From the NCBI RefSeq assembly GCF_014653785.1, contig NZ_BNAS01000006.1:186001-250000 (forward strand): a stretch of 64,000 bases of DNA, in the 5' to 3' direction. A program made the translations under genes and the position numbers. The stretch comes from Promicromonospora soli. Lineage in GTDB: Bacteria; Actinomycetota; Actinomycetes; Actinomycetales; Cellulomonadaceae. Shown in pieces: positions 44,625-52,420 of this stretch (its first letter is position 1; every line of letters starts with the position of its first letter). Below the pieces are notes generated by a model, which saw only the letters and a list, made by a program, of their open reading frames with translations, was not told the origin of the DNA and did no database searches.

Positions 44625-45083
44625 TCAGAGCAGGAACCACGCGTAGTCGGCGGCCTCGAGCACTATCCAGAACCGGAAGAACCGGCCGACGAGGCCCGTG
44701 CTCAGGAACAGCCACATCCGGACGCGCAGCACGCCCGCGACCACGGACATCACCATGAACGGCGGGATCCCGGCGAACGCCGAGGCGAGCAGCACGGCGC
44801 CCGTATAGACCGGGCGGCCCTCGGTGCGGTCGCGCCAGCGGGTCATCGCGGCGTCGACCTTGGGGGCCTCGAGCTTGCGGCGCAGCCAGGGCAGGCGGGT
44901 GGTCCCGGCGCCCGCCCAGTACCAGAGCAGCTTGCCGGCGATCTGGCCGGCGGCGGCCACGGCGGCCAGGAGCACGCTCGGGTAGGTCTCGTCGGCGGCG
45001 GCCACCGCCAGGTATGCCTCGAGCGCCATGAACGCCGCGACGGCGCCGCCCGCGGAGTAGAAGAAGGTGGACAGGAGGAGCAT
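44625..45083 (-). CDS. Small VTT/DedA-like membrane protein
   Basis: The 152-residue protein resembles the YqaA/DedA (VTT) group: ALEAYLAVAAADETYPSVLL, AAGQIAGKLLWYWAGAGTTR and the re-entrant-type ASAFAGIPPFMVMSVVAGVL, ending in a helix with FFRFWIVLEAADYAWF. These proteins scramble or move lipids, or help proton homeostasis, in the cytoplasmic membrane. The Gly/Pro-containing segment around residue 105 is the most family-like part. It may be co-transcribed with nothing else: the next gene upstream is a LysR regulator on the same strand, 49 bases away. Confidence 0.7.
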   Translation of the reverse strand: MLLLSTFFYSAGGAVAAFMALEAYLAVAAADETYPSVLLAAVAAAGQIAGKLLWYWAGAGTTRLPWLRRKLEAPKVDAAMTRWRDRTEGRPVYTGAVLLASAFAGIPPFMVMSVVAGVLRVRMWLFLSTGLVGRFFRFWIVLEAADYAWFLL

Positions 45084-45132
45084 CAGCCCGCGTGTGCCCT
45101 CGGCTCGCGGGGCGCGGGAGGTGTGGCCGTGG

Positions 45133-46053
45133 TCACACGGTGACGCTAGCGCCTGCGGCGACGAGCTGACGAATCAGGGCCTCCGCGGGCGGTGCGGGCG
45201 GGCCGACGGTCAGGGCCATGACCCGCCGTAGCGCGCCGGGCAGGGGAGCGGTGGCGATCCCCGGGTGGCGGTGGGCAAGGAGGGTGAGCCCGGGCAGCAG
45301 GCTCACGCCCGCCCCGGCGGCGACCAGGGCCTGCACGGCCACGTAGTCGTCGGTCTCGAAGGCGATCCGTGGGGCGAAGCCGACGGCGGCGCAGCGGGCG
45401 ACCATGTCCGCCCGACAGCGCTCGCAGCCGGCGATCCAGTCGGCGTCGTGCAGGGCCTTCAGGTCGGGGACGACGCCGGGGGCCGGCGCGGCATCGAGGT
45501 CCGCCGCGGTCACGAGGTTGACCGGCTCGTCGAGGATCGTGGTCGACTCGAAGCGGGACAGGTCGTCCATGGAGCGGGCGTGGCGCACGTCGATGTGCTC
45601 GAACACGAGCGCGACATCGACCGCCCCGGACTGCAGTGCCGCGACGGCGTCTGGCGGCTCGAACTCCACCAGGCCCACGGAGAGGCCGGGGTGCTCCTGC
45701 ACCAGCCGGGCGACGGCGTCGGGCACGAGGGTGGCCAGCGCCGAGGGGAAGGCAGCGAGACGGGCCCGGCCCGCGCGCAGGCCCGCGAGCGCGTCGAGCT
45801 CGCGGCGGGCGCCCTCCACGCGGCCGAGGATCTCCTCGGCGCGGGTGGCGAGCAGGCGCCCGGCCTCGGTGAGGCGGACGCCGCGGCCGTGCCGCTGCAG
45901 CAGGGGGATCCCGGCGTCGGCTTCCAGGCGGGACAGGTGGTGGCTGACTGACGGCTGCGCGTAGTGCAGCTCCTTCGCTGCGGCCGTGACGGAGCCGGTA
46001 CGGGCCACCGCCGCGAGGACCCGCAGCCGGGTGAGGTCGAGCTCTGCGGTCAT
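45133..46053 (-). CDS. LysR-family transcriptional regulator
   Basis: The 306-residue protein has the N-terminal LysR winged helix (LRVLAAVARTGSVTAAAKEL, then HYAQPSVSHHLSRLEADAGI) and a C-terminal periplasmic-binding-protein-like effector domain from about residue 90, which includes an unusual GCERC cysteine pair near residue 210 where the effector cleft lies. It is divergent from the threonine-dehydratase-like gene, with 95 bases between the starts, so it probably regulates that gene in response to an amino acid. A TGAT-N9-ATCA inverted repeat lies between them. Confidence 0.9.
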   Translation of the reverse strand: MTAELDLTRLRVLAAVARTGSVTAAAKELHYAQPSVSHHLSRLEADAGIPLLQRHGRGVRLTEAGRLLATRAEEILGRVEGARRELDALAGLRAGRARLAAFPSALATLVPDAVARLVQEHPGLSVGLVEFEPPDAVAALQSGAVDVALVFEHIDVRHARSMDDLSRFESTTILDEPVNLVTAADLDAAPAPGVVPDLKALHDADWIAGCERCRADMVARCAAVGFAPRIAFETDDYVAVQALVAAGAGVSLLPGLTLLAHRHPGIATAPLPGALRRVMALTVGPPAPPAEALIRQLVAAGASVTV

Positions 46054-46082
46054 GTCTCCAGGTTAACGCAGAAAGATAGGCG

Positions 46083-46099
46083 TGATCGATCGAAAATCA
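46083..46099. promoter_or_regulatory. Candidate LysR operator
   Basis: TGATCGATCGAAAATCA is an inverted repeat of TGAT/ATCA around nine bases, in the 95-base gap between the divergent LysR and dehydratase genes. The spacing is close to, but not exactly, the classical T-N11-A motif. Confidence 0.35.
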
Positions 46100-46148
46100 A
46101 CGTAACAAGCATTGGACCTATGGGTCATGCGGGGGTCATGGTGGATTC

Positions 46149-47147
46149 ATGAAGCTCGCGACCGCCCCGGCCGTGTCCACGGGAAACGCACCGCTCCCGA
46201 CCATCGCCGACGTCCTCGCCGCGCAGTCGCGGCTGGAGGGCATAGTGGTCCGGACCCCGGTGGGCGTGTACCCGGACCTCGACCGGGCCGCCGACACCGG
46301 CGTCGTCGTCAAGCACGAGAACCAGCAGCGCACAGGTGCCTTCAAGGCCCGCGGCGCGAGCAACCTCCTGCTCTCCATGTCCGACGCCGAACGCGCCCGC
46401 GGCGTCATCGCCTACTCCACCGGCAACCACGCCCAGGGCGTCGCCTACGCCGCCCGCCTGACCGGGACCGCCTGCACCATCGTCATGCCCGACGACCCCA
46501 ACCCCGTGAAGCTGCGCGCCGTGCTCGACCTGGGCGCCGAAGTCCTGCTGCACGGCGCCACCTTCGACGACGCCCGGGAGCACGCCACCGCCCTCGCCGA
46601 AGCCTCCGGCGCCCGCCTCGTGGGCGCGGCGAACGAGCCCGCCATCATCGCCGGCGTCGGCACCCTCTACCTCGAGATGCTCCAGCAGGCGCCCGGCCTC
46701 GACGTGCTCGTCGTACCCGTCGGCGGCGGGTCCGGCGCGGCAGCGGCCAGCCTCGTGGCGGCCGCCGTCTCGCCCCGCACCGAGGTCATCGGCGTCCAGT
46801 CCACCGCGTCGCCCGCCGCGCACGACTCCTGGCACACCGGGCTCCTCGTCGAACGCCAGAACACCACCCGCGCGGAGGGCCTCGCCGTCGGCTGCGGGTT
46901 CGAGGTCACCCAGGCGCTGATGCGCCGGCACCTCACCGACTTCGTGCTCGTCACCGACGACCAGATCACCGCCGCCCAGGAGCTGTACCTCACCGGCGCA
47001 CACACCGTCGCAGAGGGAGCAGGGGCCGCGGCGCTCGCCGCCGTCCTGGCCTACCCCGAGCGGTTCGCCGGCCGCCGCGTCGGCGTCGTCTGCACCGGCG
47101 GGAACGCCAGCGCGGACGAGCTGCGCCGCGCCCTCGCGCGCGACTAG
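46149..47147 (+). CDS. Threonine/serine dehydratase-like PLP enzyme
   Basis: The 332-residue protein is a fold-type II PLP enzyme. The PLP-binding Lys66 lies in RTGAFKARGA, the substrate loop is YSTGNHAQGVAYAA, the phosphate-binding loop is VPVGGGSGAAAASL, and VVCTGGNAS is at the C-terminus. It lacks the ACT regulatory domain of biosynthetic IlvA, so it resembles catabolic threonine/serine dehydratases or hydroxy-amino-acid dehydratases that yield 2-oxo acids and ammonia. The divergent LysR gene supports induction by an amino acid. A different family member, such as a racemase or a diaminopropionate lyase-like enzyme, cannot be excluded. Confidence 0.82.
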   Translation: MKLATAPAVSTGNAPLPTIADVLAAQSRLEGIVVRTPVGVYPDLDRAADTGVVVKHENQQRTGAFKARGASNLLLSMSDAERARGVIAYSTGNHAQGVAYAARLTGTACTIVMPDDPNPVKLRAVLDLGAEVLLHGATFDDAREHATALAEASGARLVGAANEPAIIAGVGTLYLEMLQQAPGLDVLVVPVGGGSGAAAASLVAAAVSPRTEVIGVQSTASPAAHDSWHTGLLVERQNTTRAEGLAVGCGFEVTQALMRRHLTDFVLVTDDQITAAQELYLTGAHTVAEGAGAAALAAVLAYPERFAGRRVGVVCTGGNASADELRRALARD

Positions 47148-47186
47148 CCCGCGACCAGGCGCTGCGCACGGGACCGGGCGCCCGAC

Positions 47187-47192
47187 TAGGCT
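47187..47192 (+). promoter_or_regulatory. Leaderless-type -10 box for the Sua5-like gene
   Basis: TAGGCT lies seven bases before the ATG at 47200, without a ribosome binding site. Confidence 0.45.
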
Positions 47193-47199
47193 CGGCCGC

Positions 47200-47820
47200 A
47201 TGGCCCGCTACTTCGACGTCCACCCCGTTGACCCCCAGCCGCGCACCATCGGGCAGGTCGTCGCCATGCTGCGCGACGACGCCCTGGTCGCCTACCCGAC
47301 GGACTCCTCCTACGCGCTGGGCTGCCGCATGGAGTACCACGACGGGGCCGACCGCATCCGCAGCATCCGGAAGCTCGACGACAAGCACCACTTCACGCTG
47401 GTGTGCTCGGACTTCGCCCAGCTCGGGCAGCTCGTGAAGCTCGACAACTCCGCGTTCCGCGCCATCAAGTCCGCCACGCCGGGGCCGTACACGTTCATCC
47501 TCCCCGCCACCGCCGACGTGCCCCGCAGGCTCGCGCACCCCAAGAAGAAGACCGTGGGCGTGCGCATCCCGAACTCCGTCGTCACGCAGGCCCTGCTGCG
47601 CGAGCTCGGCGAGCCTCTCCTGTCGTCCACCCTGATCCTGCCCGACCAGGCCGAGCCCATGACCGACGGCTGGACCATCAAGGAAGAGCTCGACCACGTG
47701 CTCGACGCCGTCGTCGACGGCGGGGACGCCGGGACCGAGCCGACCACCGTCGTCGACTGGTCCGAGGGTTATCCCCAGGTGGTCCGCGAAGGTGCGGGCG
47801 ACCCGGCGCGCTTCGAATAA
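47200..47820 (+). CDS. Sua5/YciO/YrdC-family protein (threonylcarbamoyl-AMP synthase-like)
   Basis: The 206-residue protein has the YrdC-like dsRNA-binding fold: YPTDSSYALGCRM opens the nucleotide site, then IRKLDDKHHFTLVCSDF, TPGPYTFILPAT and KKKTVGVRIPNS. Sua5/TsaC proteins make threonylcarbamoyl-AMP for tRNA t6A; the YciO branch, which has KKKT and this shorter form, has lower or uncertain activity. The KRSx signature of TsaC is changed to KLDDKH, which favours YciO. It is followed nine bases later by UDP-glucose pyrophosphorylase, but that gene has its own leaderless-type box. Confidence 0.83.
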   Translation: MARYFDVHPVDPQPRTIGQVVAMLRDDALVAYPTDSSYALGCRMEYHDGADRIRSIRKLDDKHHFTLVCSDFAQLGQLVKLDNSAFRAIKSATPGPYTFILPATADVPRRLAHPKKKTVGVRIPNSVVTQALLRELGEPLLSSTLILPDQAEPMTDGWTIKEELDHVLDAVVDGGDAGTEPTTVVDWSEGYPQVVREGAGDPARFE

Positions 47821-47823
47821 CCT
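47818..47823 (+). promoter_or_regulatory. Leaderless-type -10 box for the UDP-glucose pyrophosphorylase gene
   Basis: TAACCT overlaps the upstream stop codon (TAA) and lies six bases before the ATG at 47830. There is no ribosome binding site. The spacer GTGCCC is the same as that before helY. Confidence 0.4.
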
Positions 47824-47829
47824 GTGCCC

Positions 47830-49245
47830 ATGACGGACCCCACCGGGCTCGAGCAGGCCCGCACCAAGATGACCGAAGCAGGCGTGGCACCCGCCGCCAT
47901 CGAGACGTTCACCCGCTTCTACCACCTGCTGGAGTCGGGCGAGACCGGCCTGATCCGCGAAGAGGACATCGACCCGCTCGTCGACATCCCGAACCGCGCC
48001 GAGCTGACCATCAGCGACGACGCCGCGTCCGCCGCCCTCGCCAGGACAGCGATGCTCAAGCTCAACGGCGGGCTCGGCACCTCCATGGGCATGGACCAGG
48101 CCAAGTCGCTGCTCCCCGTCCGGGTCTCGACGATCTCGACCACCGGCGAGACCGAGATGCTCACCTTCCTCGACATCATCGTCGGCCAGGTCCGCGCCGC
48201 CCGGCAGGCCACCGGAGCCCGCCTCCCGCTCCTGTTCATGAACTCGTTCCGCACCCGCGACGACTCGCTCGCCGCCCTCGAGCGGTACCCCGACATCGCC
48301 GTCGACGGCCTGCCCATCGACTTCCTGCAGAACCGCGAGCCCAAGCTTCTCGCAGACGACCTCACCCCCGTCACCTGGGACCGCGACCCCGACCTCGAAT
48401 GGTGCCCGCCCGGACACGGCGACCTCTACCCGGCCCTGCACGCCTCCGGCGTCGTCGTCGCGCTCCTCGAAGCCGGCTTCCGGTACATGTGCGTCTCCAA
48501 CTCCGACAACCTCGGCGCCACCCCCGACGCCACCATCGCCGGCTGGTTCGCCGCCTCCGGCGCCCCCTACGCCGCCGAGCTCTGCCGCAAGACACCCGCC
48601 GACGTCAAGGGCGGCCAGCTCGTCATCCGCAAGGCCGACGGCCGCATCGTCCAGCGCGAGACCGCGCAGACCCACCCCGACGACACCGCCGCATCCCTCG
48701 ACGCCACCCGCCACCCCTTCTTCCACACCAACAACCTCTGGTTCGACCTCGAAGCGCTCGCGGCCGAGCTGGAGCGGACGTCCGGCGTGCTCGAGCTGCC
48801 GCTGATCCGCAACGACAAGACGGTGGACCCTGCCGACCCGTCGTCGCCGAAGGTGGTGCAGATCGAGTCCGCGATGGGCGCCGCCGTCGCCGTCTTCGAG
48901 GGCGCGACGGCGATCGAGGTCGAGCGGTCCCGGTTCCTGCCGGTGAAGACGACGAACGACCTGCTCGTGCTGCGCTCGGACGTCTACGCCCTGACGCCGG
49001 ACTACCGGCTCGAGGCCCAGGCGCCCGCGCCCCTGGTGGACCTGGACAAGGACTACTACAAGCTGATCGACGGCTTCACCCGGCGGTTCGCCGCGGGCGC
49101 GCCGTCGCTGCGTGACGCCGACTCCCTGACGGTCCGCGGCGACTGGACCTTCGGGTCGGGCGTACGGGTCGAGGGCAAGGCGCAGCTTGCCGGCGAGGGC
49201 GGCACCGTGCCCGACGGTGCGACGGTCGGTTCCGAAGGGTTCTGA
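47830..49245 (+). CDS. UTP-glucose-1-phosphate uridylyltransferase (UGP2 type)
   Basis: The 471-residue enzyme belongs to the eukaryote-like UGP family, not the GalU family. The nucleotide-binding loop is LKLNGGLGTSMGM, followed by KSLLPV; MNSFRTRDDS and FRYMCVSNSDNLGATPD line the active site, and FLPVKTTNDLLVLRSDVY is near the end. It makes UDP-glucose from UTP and glucose-1-phosphate for glycogen-like, cell-wall and trehalose pathways. The ATG at 47830 is chosen over a GTG six bases upstream because of the -10 box spacing. It ends seven bases from the convergent yigZ gene. Confidence 0.93.
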   Translation: MTDPTGLEQARTKMTEAGVAPAAIETFTRFYHLLESGETGLIREEDIDPLVDIPNRAELTISDDAASAALARTAMLKLNGGLGTSMGMDQAKSLLPVRVSTISTTGETEMLTFLDIIVGQVRAARQATGARLPLLFMNSFRTRDDSLAALERYPDIAVDGLPIDFLQNREPKLLADDLTPVTWDRDPDLEWCPPGHGDLYPALHASGVVVALLEAGFRYMCVSNSDNLGATPDATIAGWFAASGAPYAAELCRKTPADVKGGQLVIRKADGRIVQRETAQTHPDDTAASLDATRHPFFHTNNLWFDLEALAAELERTSGVLELPLIRNDKTVDPADPSSPKVVQIESAMGAAVAVFEGATAIEVERSRFLPVKTTNDLLVLRSDVYALTPDYRLEAQAPAPLVDLDKDYYKLIDGFTRRFAAGAPSLRDADSLTVRGDWTFGSGVRVEGKAQLAGEGGTVPDGATVGSEGF

Positions 49246-49252
49246 GGGCCGG

Positions 49253-49954
49253 TCAAGGCCGGCGCGCCGCTGGGCCCGCGGGTACGGGCACATCCACCAC
49301 GCGGGCCTCGCCGACAGCGGGGGAGAGGCTACCCGCGGAGGCGGCGGCGACGTCGGCGGTCAGGGTTTCGAGCTCGTGCCGCGGGACCAGCAGGCGCAGG
49401 TGCGCGACGGCGTCGTAGGCGGGCGGCTCCATGAGGGAGCCGTGCCCGGACGCCCAGTCGCGCAGCACGTTGTCGATGCGGCCGGCATCGGCGTGCGGCA
49501 CGGCTACCTCGACCTCGAGGAGCAGCTCGCGGCGGAGCAGCGCCCCTGACGCCGCGGCGACGTCCAGGGCCGCGGCGACCGCGCCCGAGTACGCCCGGAC
49601 GAGCCCGCCGGCGCCGAGCTTCACGCCCCCGAAGTACCTGGTCACCACTGCGACCAGGTCGGTGACCTCGCGGTGCTTGAGCACCTCCAGCATCGGCACT
49701 CCGGCGGTTCCGCTGGGCTCGCCGTCGTCGGAGGAGCGGGCCTGGTCGGCGTGCGTGCCGAGCACCATCGCCACGCAGTGGTGGCGCGCGTCCCACAGCT
49801 CCTTGCGGAGGCGGGCGATGACGGCGTCGGCCTCCGCGACGCTGCCGGCGGGGGCGAGGTGGGCCAGGAACCGCGACTTCTTGATGACCAGCTCGTGGTC
49901 GACGGGTCGGGCGATCGTGCTGGGGAGGTCCACGGGACGAGCGTACGGGTGCAC
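49253..49954 (-). CDS. YigZ/IMPACT family protein
   Basis: The 233-residue protein has the N-terminal UPF0029/IMPACT domain: IKKSRFLAHLAPAGSVAEAD, ARHHCVAMVLG, SSDDGEPSGTAGVPML and VTRYFGGVKLGAGGLVRAYS. The C-terminal half is the small ferredoxin-like DUF1949 domain. Bacterial members have been linked to peptidase-like or ribosome-associated roles, and eukaryotic IMPACT inhibits the GCN2 kinase, but the bacterial function is unsettled. The GTG at 49954 gives the full domain. It is a single gene. Confidence 0.9.
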   Translation of the reverse strand: MHPYARPVDLPSTIARPVDHELVIKKSRFLAHLAPAGSVAEADAVIARLRKELWDARHHCVAMVLGTHADQARSSDDGEPSGTAGVPMLEVLKHREVTDLVAVVTRYFGGVKLGAGGLVRAYSGAVAAALDVAAASGALLRRELLLEVEVAVPHADAGRIDNVLRDWASGHGSLMEPPAYDAVAHLRLLVPRHELETLTADVAAASAGSLSPAVGEARVVDVPVPAGPAARRP

Positions 49955-50044
49955 GTTCCGCTGTCGTCACGGTGAACGCCCTGCGACACCCAGGAGCTCA
50001 TTCATCAGATCTAGTTATGCCATTTTGAGTCGAGGGTGAAATCT

Positions 50045-50058
50045 TGACAGCGCTCCCA
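50045..50058. promoter_or_regulatory. CebR-like operator over the -35 box of the GH12 gene
   Basis: TGACAGCGCTCCCA matches the actinobacterial cellulose-utilisation operator TGGGAGCGCTCCCA at 12 of 14 positions, with the right half perfect. It overlaps TTGACA (50044-50049), a perfect -35 hexamer, about 115 bases before the GH12 start. A LacI-type CebR repressor bound here would block transcription until cello-oligosaccharides release it. Confidence 0.6.
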
Positions 50059-50160
50059 CGGCAGGGGAGTCTGTCCGTATTGCGCGGATTACGCGCTCGG
50101 GCACCGGTCTGGAGCCCATTTCACGATCTGTGCACTGGCGCACAGGGAAGGAAAGATCAG

Positions 50161-50913
50161 ATGAAACTGGTCAACCGCAGGTCGGCCGTCGGTCGACCTG
50201 GCCTGGTAGTTCTCACGATCGCCGTGTTTCTGGGCCTCGCGTCTCCGGCGCAGGCCGCGGTCTACAACTCGTGCAACACGTTCGGGGAGTACACCCAGGG
50301 TGACTGGACGATCTACAACAACGTCTGGGGCAACCAGGGCAACACCTCGCAGTGCCTCACTGTCAACAGCATGAACTCGTGGTACGTCGATTCGACCCAG
50401 TCCGGCGGCGGCATCAAGTCGTACCCGAACACCTCGGTCAGGCCGCGAACCCCGCTGTCACAGATGGCGAACGCGGGGTTCACGTACGACACCTCGTCGG
50501 CCCCCGCCTCCGGCGAGGACTGGTGGAACTGGACGGCGGACCTCTGGTCCACCGGCAACCAGGACGAGATCATGATCTTCACCAGCTGGCACCCGGGCCC
50601 GGCCGGCGGCTGGGGCAACCAGATCGCGAGCAACGTGACGATCGACGGCGTCCTCTACGCGTCGGTCTGGCAGGCCGACCCGGGCTGGAACGTCCTGCAG
50701 TTCATCCCCGCCAACGAGAACGACAGGGGCTACGTGAACGCCCTGGCGGTGTGGCGATGGGCCGCGGACAATGGCCGCCTGCGCAACACCACCTTCGACA
50801 CGATGCAGTTCGGCATCGAGATCACCTCCACCAGCGGTCAGCAGAAGAGGTACTCGCTGAACGAGTACCACGCCTGGTGGACCAACACGTCCGGCGGCGG
50901 GTCGGGCATCTAG
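50161..50913 (+). CDS. Secreted GH12 endoglucanase/xyloglucanase
   Basis: The 250-residue protein starts at an ATG with GGAAGG upstream and has a Sec signal peptide: basic MKLVNRRSAVGRPG, a hydrophobic core (LVVLTIAVFLGLA) and an AQA-A cleavage site near residue 32. The mature enzyme is a single GH12 beta-jelly-roll domain without a carbohydrate-binding module. Catalytic acids are Glu136 (QDEIMIF, nucleophile) and Glu220 (FGIEITS, acid/base), spaced as in family members. GH12 enzymes cut beta-1,4-glucans such as cellulose, mixed-linkage glucan or xyloglucan outside the cell. The CebR-like site upstream supports induction by cellobiose. A strong hairpin follows the stop. Confidence 0.9.
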   Translation: MKLVNRRSAVGRPGLVVLTIAVFLGLASPAQAAVYNSCNTFGEYTQGDWTIYNNVWGNQGNTSQCLTVNSMNSWYVDSTQSGGGIKSYPNTSVRPRTPLSQMANAGFTYDTSSAPASGEDWWNWTADLWSTGNQDEIMIFTSWHPGPAGGWGNQIASNVTIDGVLYASVWQADPGWNVLQFIPANENDRGYVNALAVWRWAADNGRLRNTTFDTMQFGIEITSTSGQQKRYSLNEYHAWWTNTSGGGSGI

Positions 50914-50940
50914 TCCCCGACCTGTCCCGATCCACTTTCA

Positions 50941-50970
50941 GGGGGAGGCCCTGATCGCCGGGCCTCCCCC
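50941..50970 (+). terminator. Strong hairpin terminator after the GH12 gene
   Basis: GGGGGAGGCCC and GGGCCTCCCCC form a perfect 11-bp stem with an 8-base loop, 27 bases after the GH12 stop. It lacks a T-run, as is common in actinobacterial terminators. Confidence 0.7.
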
Positions 50971-51025
50971 TCGGAGATCCGCCTGTCTGGGAAACCAACT
51001 CGTTGACCAAGGCCGGTGTTTCCCC

Positions 51026-51053
51026 TTGATTAATAGTGTGCCAAGCGTATATT
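51026..51053 (+). promoter_or_regulatory. Strong leaderless promoter of the integrase-like gene
   Basis: TTGATT (51026-51031) and TATATT (51048-51053) have a 16-bp spacer, and the ATG at 51061 lies seven bases after the -10 box. The region is strikingly AT-rich for this genome. Confidence 0.6.
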
Positions 51054-51060
51054 CACACTC

Positions 51061-51666
51061 ATGACCAGTGCCGATGCCACGTCACCACAAGCACGGAGCG
51101 GGGAGCTCGGCCGGTACCCGCGCCCGCCGGTGTCCCTCGAAGAGGCCGAGTGGGTATGGCGCGAGCTGTCCACGGAGGCGATGCGGCCGGGAGCGAAGCC
51201 GGAGACGGCGCGGCTGGCCGTGATCACGGGGCTGGTGCGGGCGACCGGCGCCCGGTACGGGGACCTGCTGCGCGTCCGCGTCGAGGACATCGACCTCGGG
51301 CCGGCGCGCGCCCGGGCGGCCGAGGGGACCGTGCTGGTGCGGCACGGCAAGCACCGCACGCCGCGGCGGCACCTGCTGCCGGCCGACCTCGTGGTCCTGC
51401 TGAAGCACTGGATGGTGGTGCGTGAGGAGCTAGCGGCCGAGCTCGAGGGCTCCGTGCCGAGGGCGCTGCTGCTCACGGTGCACCACACGCACGACAACGG
51501 GACCACCGTCGCGTCCGGCCTGCCGATCACCCGGCAGGGACTGGTGCTGTCGTGGCGCCGGTTCGTGCACCGGACCAACGCCCGCTACGGCGCGCTGCGC
51601 CCGCCGCTGCCCACGCGGTTCGAGCAGGTGCGGCGGGCGTGGGTGGAGGCTTCGCTGAGCGAGTGA
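51061..51666 (+). CDS. Orphan tyrosine-recombinase-like protein lacking the catalytic tyrosine
   Basis: The 201-residue protein resembles the catalytic core of tyrosine recombinases. LAVITGLVRATGARYGDLLR then VRVEDIDL matches the first catalytic motif with Arg65, and VLVRHGKHRTPRRHLLP gives the beta-hairpin Lys97. The second Arg motif seems reduced to RFEQVRRAWVEASL, and there is no nucleophilic Tyr after it, as the protein ends at SLSE. It also lacks the SAM-like N-terminal domain. It could be a decayed integrase, or a domesticated DNA-binding protein, as the frame is intact and has a good promoter. No attachment-site repeats or other mobile genes are visible around it. Confidence 0.5.
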   Translation: MTSADATSPQARSGELGRYPRPPVSLEEAEWVWRELSTEAMRPGAKPETARLAVITGLVRATGARYGDLLRVRVEDIDLGPARARAAEGTVLVRHGKHRTPRRHLLPADLVVLLKHWMVVREELAAELEGSVPRALLLTVHHTHDNGTTVASGLPITRQGLVLSWRRFVHRTNARYGALRPPLPTRFEQVRRAWVEASLSE

Positions 51667-51698
51667 GGCCCGGCGGCGGCTGAGCGCGGCGTGGCGGG

Positions 51699-52331
51699 TC
51701 AGGAGGACGAGATGCCCAGCAGCGGCGCCTGCGGCGTCGACGACGGCAGCTCCTTGAACCCGTACCGGTCGTAGAACGCCCGGGCCGCGGTGTTCTCGGC
51801 GCTGTAGCCGAGGTGCACGCCCGGCACACCCCGCTCCGCGAGGGCTGCCCGGAGCGTGTCGATCAGGCGCGAGCCCATACCGCGGCGCTGCAGCACGGGC
51901 AGCAGGTCGATGTGGAGGTGGGCGGGGTACGTCGTGAGCTCGCCGTGGCGCAGGCCGCGGACCATCCGCTCGGGGTCGGCGCCGGCGTGCAGCAGCTGGG
52001 CCTCGGTGTAGCCGGGGTTGCGCCCGGTGGCCGGGCCGGGCGCGGGATGGCGGGCGACGAAGCCCGGCGTCCACTCGCGTGCCCACCACTCGACGAAGGC
52101 CTGGGTGTCGGCGACGGCGACGATGTACCCCGTGGCGCGACCCTCGTGCTCGACGACCCAGGCGAGGTCGGGGGAGTGCTCCACGTAGGGCAGCACGTAG
52201 ACGTCGGGCATGAGCAGATCGGACGAGTACACGCCGCGCGCGTCGCCCCCGGCCGCGGCGGTGCGGACGCAGATGTCGGCGACGTCGGCGCGGTCGGCGG
52301 CGCGGTACGGGCGGATGAATGGCTCGGTCAC
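51699..52331 (-). CDS. GNAT-family N-acetyltransferase
   Basis: The 210-residue protein has a GNAT fold: FIRPYRAADRADVADICVRT at the start, LHIDLLPVLQRRGMGSRLID as the acetyl-CoA-binding motif (R/QxxGxG/A type), and LGYSAENTAARAFYDRYGF in the last conserved block. Its length and the central region (YTEAQLLHAGADPERMVRGL) resemble acetyltransferases related to the C-terminal domain of O-GlcNAcase-like proteins. The acceptor substrate is unknown. It is convergent with the integrase-like gene and lies downstream of dps on the same strand, 89 bases away, so separate transcription is likely. Confidence 0.85.
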   Translation of the reverse strand: MTEPFIRPYRAADRADVADICVRTAAAGGDARGVYSSDLLMPDVYVLPYVEHSPDLAWVVEHEGRATGYIVAVADTQAFVEWWAREWTPGFVARHPAPGPATGRNPGYTEAQLLHAGADPERMVRGLRHGELTTYPAHLHIDLLPVLQRRGMGSRLIDTLRAALAERGVPGVHLGYSAENTAARAFYDRYGFKELPSSTPQAPLLGISSS

Positions 52332-52420
52332 CCCGGAACGATAACGCGCCGGAACGCGCCGGGAGGTGCATGACGCCGACGGCGCGTATCAGCTGATCAC
52401 GGACGAGGAGGCCGGGGGCG

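Noticed and set aside
46990-49293. Minus-strand open frame of 767 codons opposite the Sua5-like and UGP genes
   Set aside because: Composition is Gly/Val/Arg-rich shadow coding; both plus-strand genes have complete family motifs.
50082-50096. GCGCGGATTACGCGC palindrome downstream of the GH12 promoter
   Set aside because: Short GC palindromes are frequent at this base composition and no known regulator fits; not enough to list as an operator.
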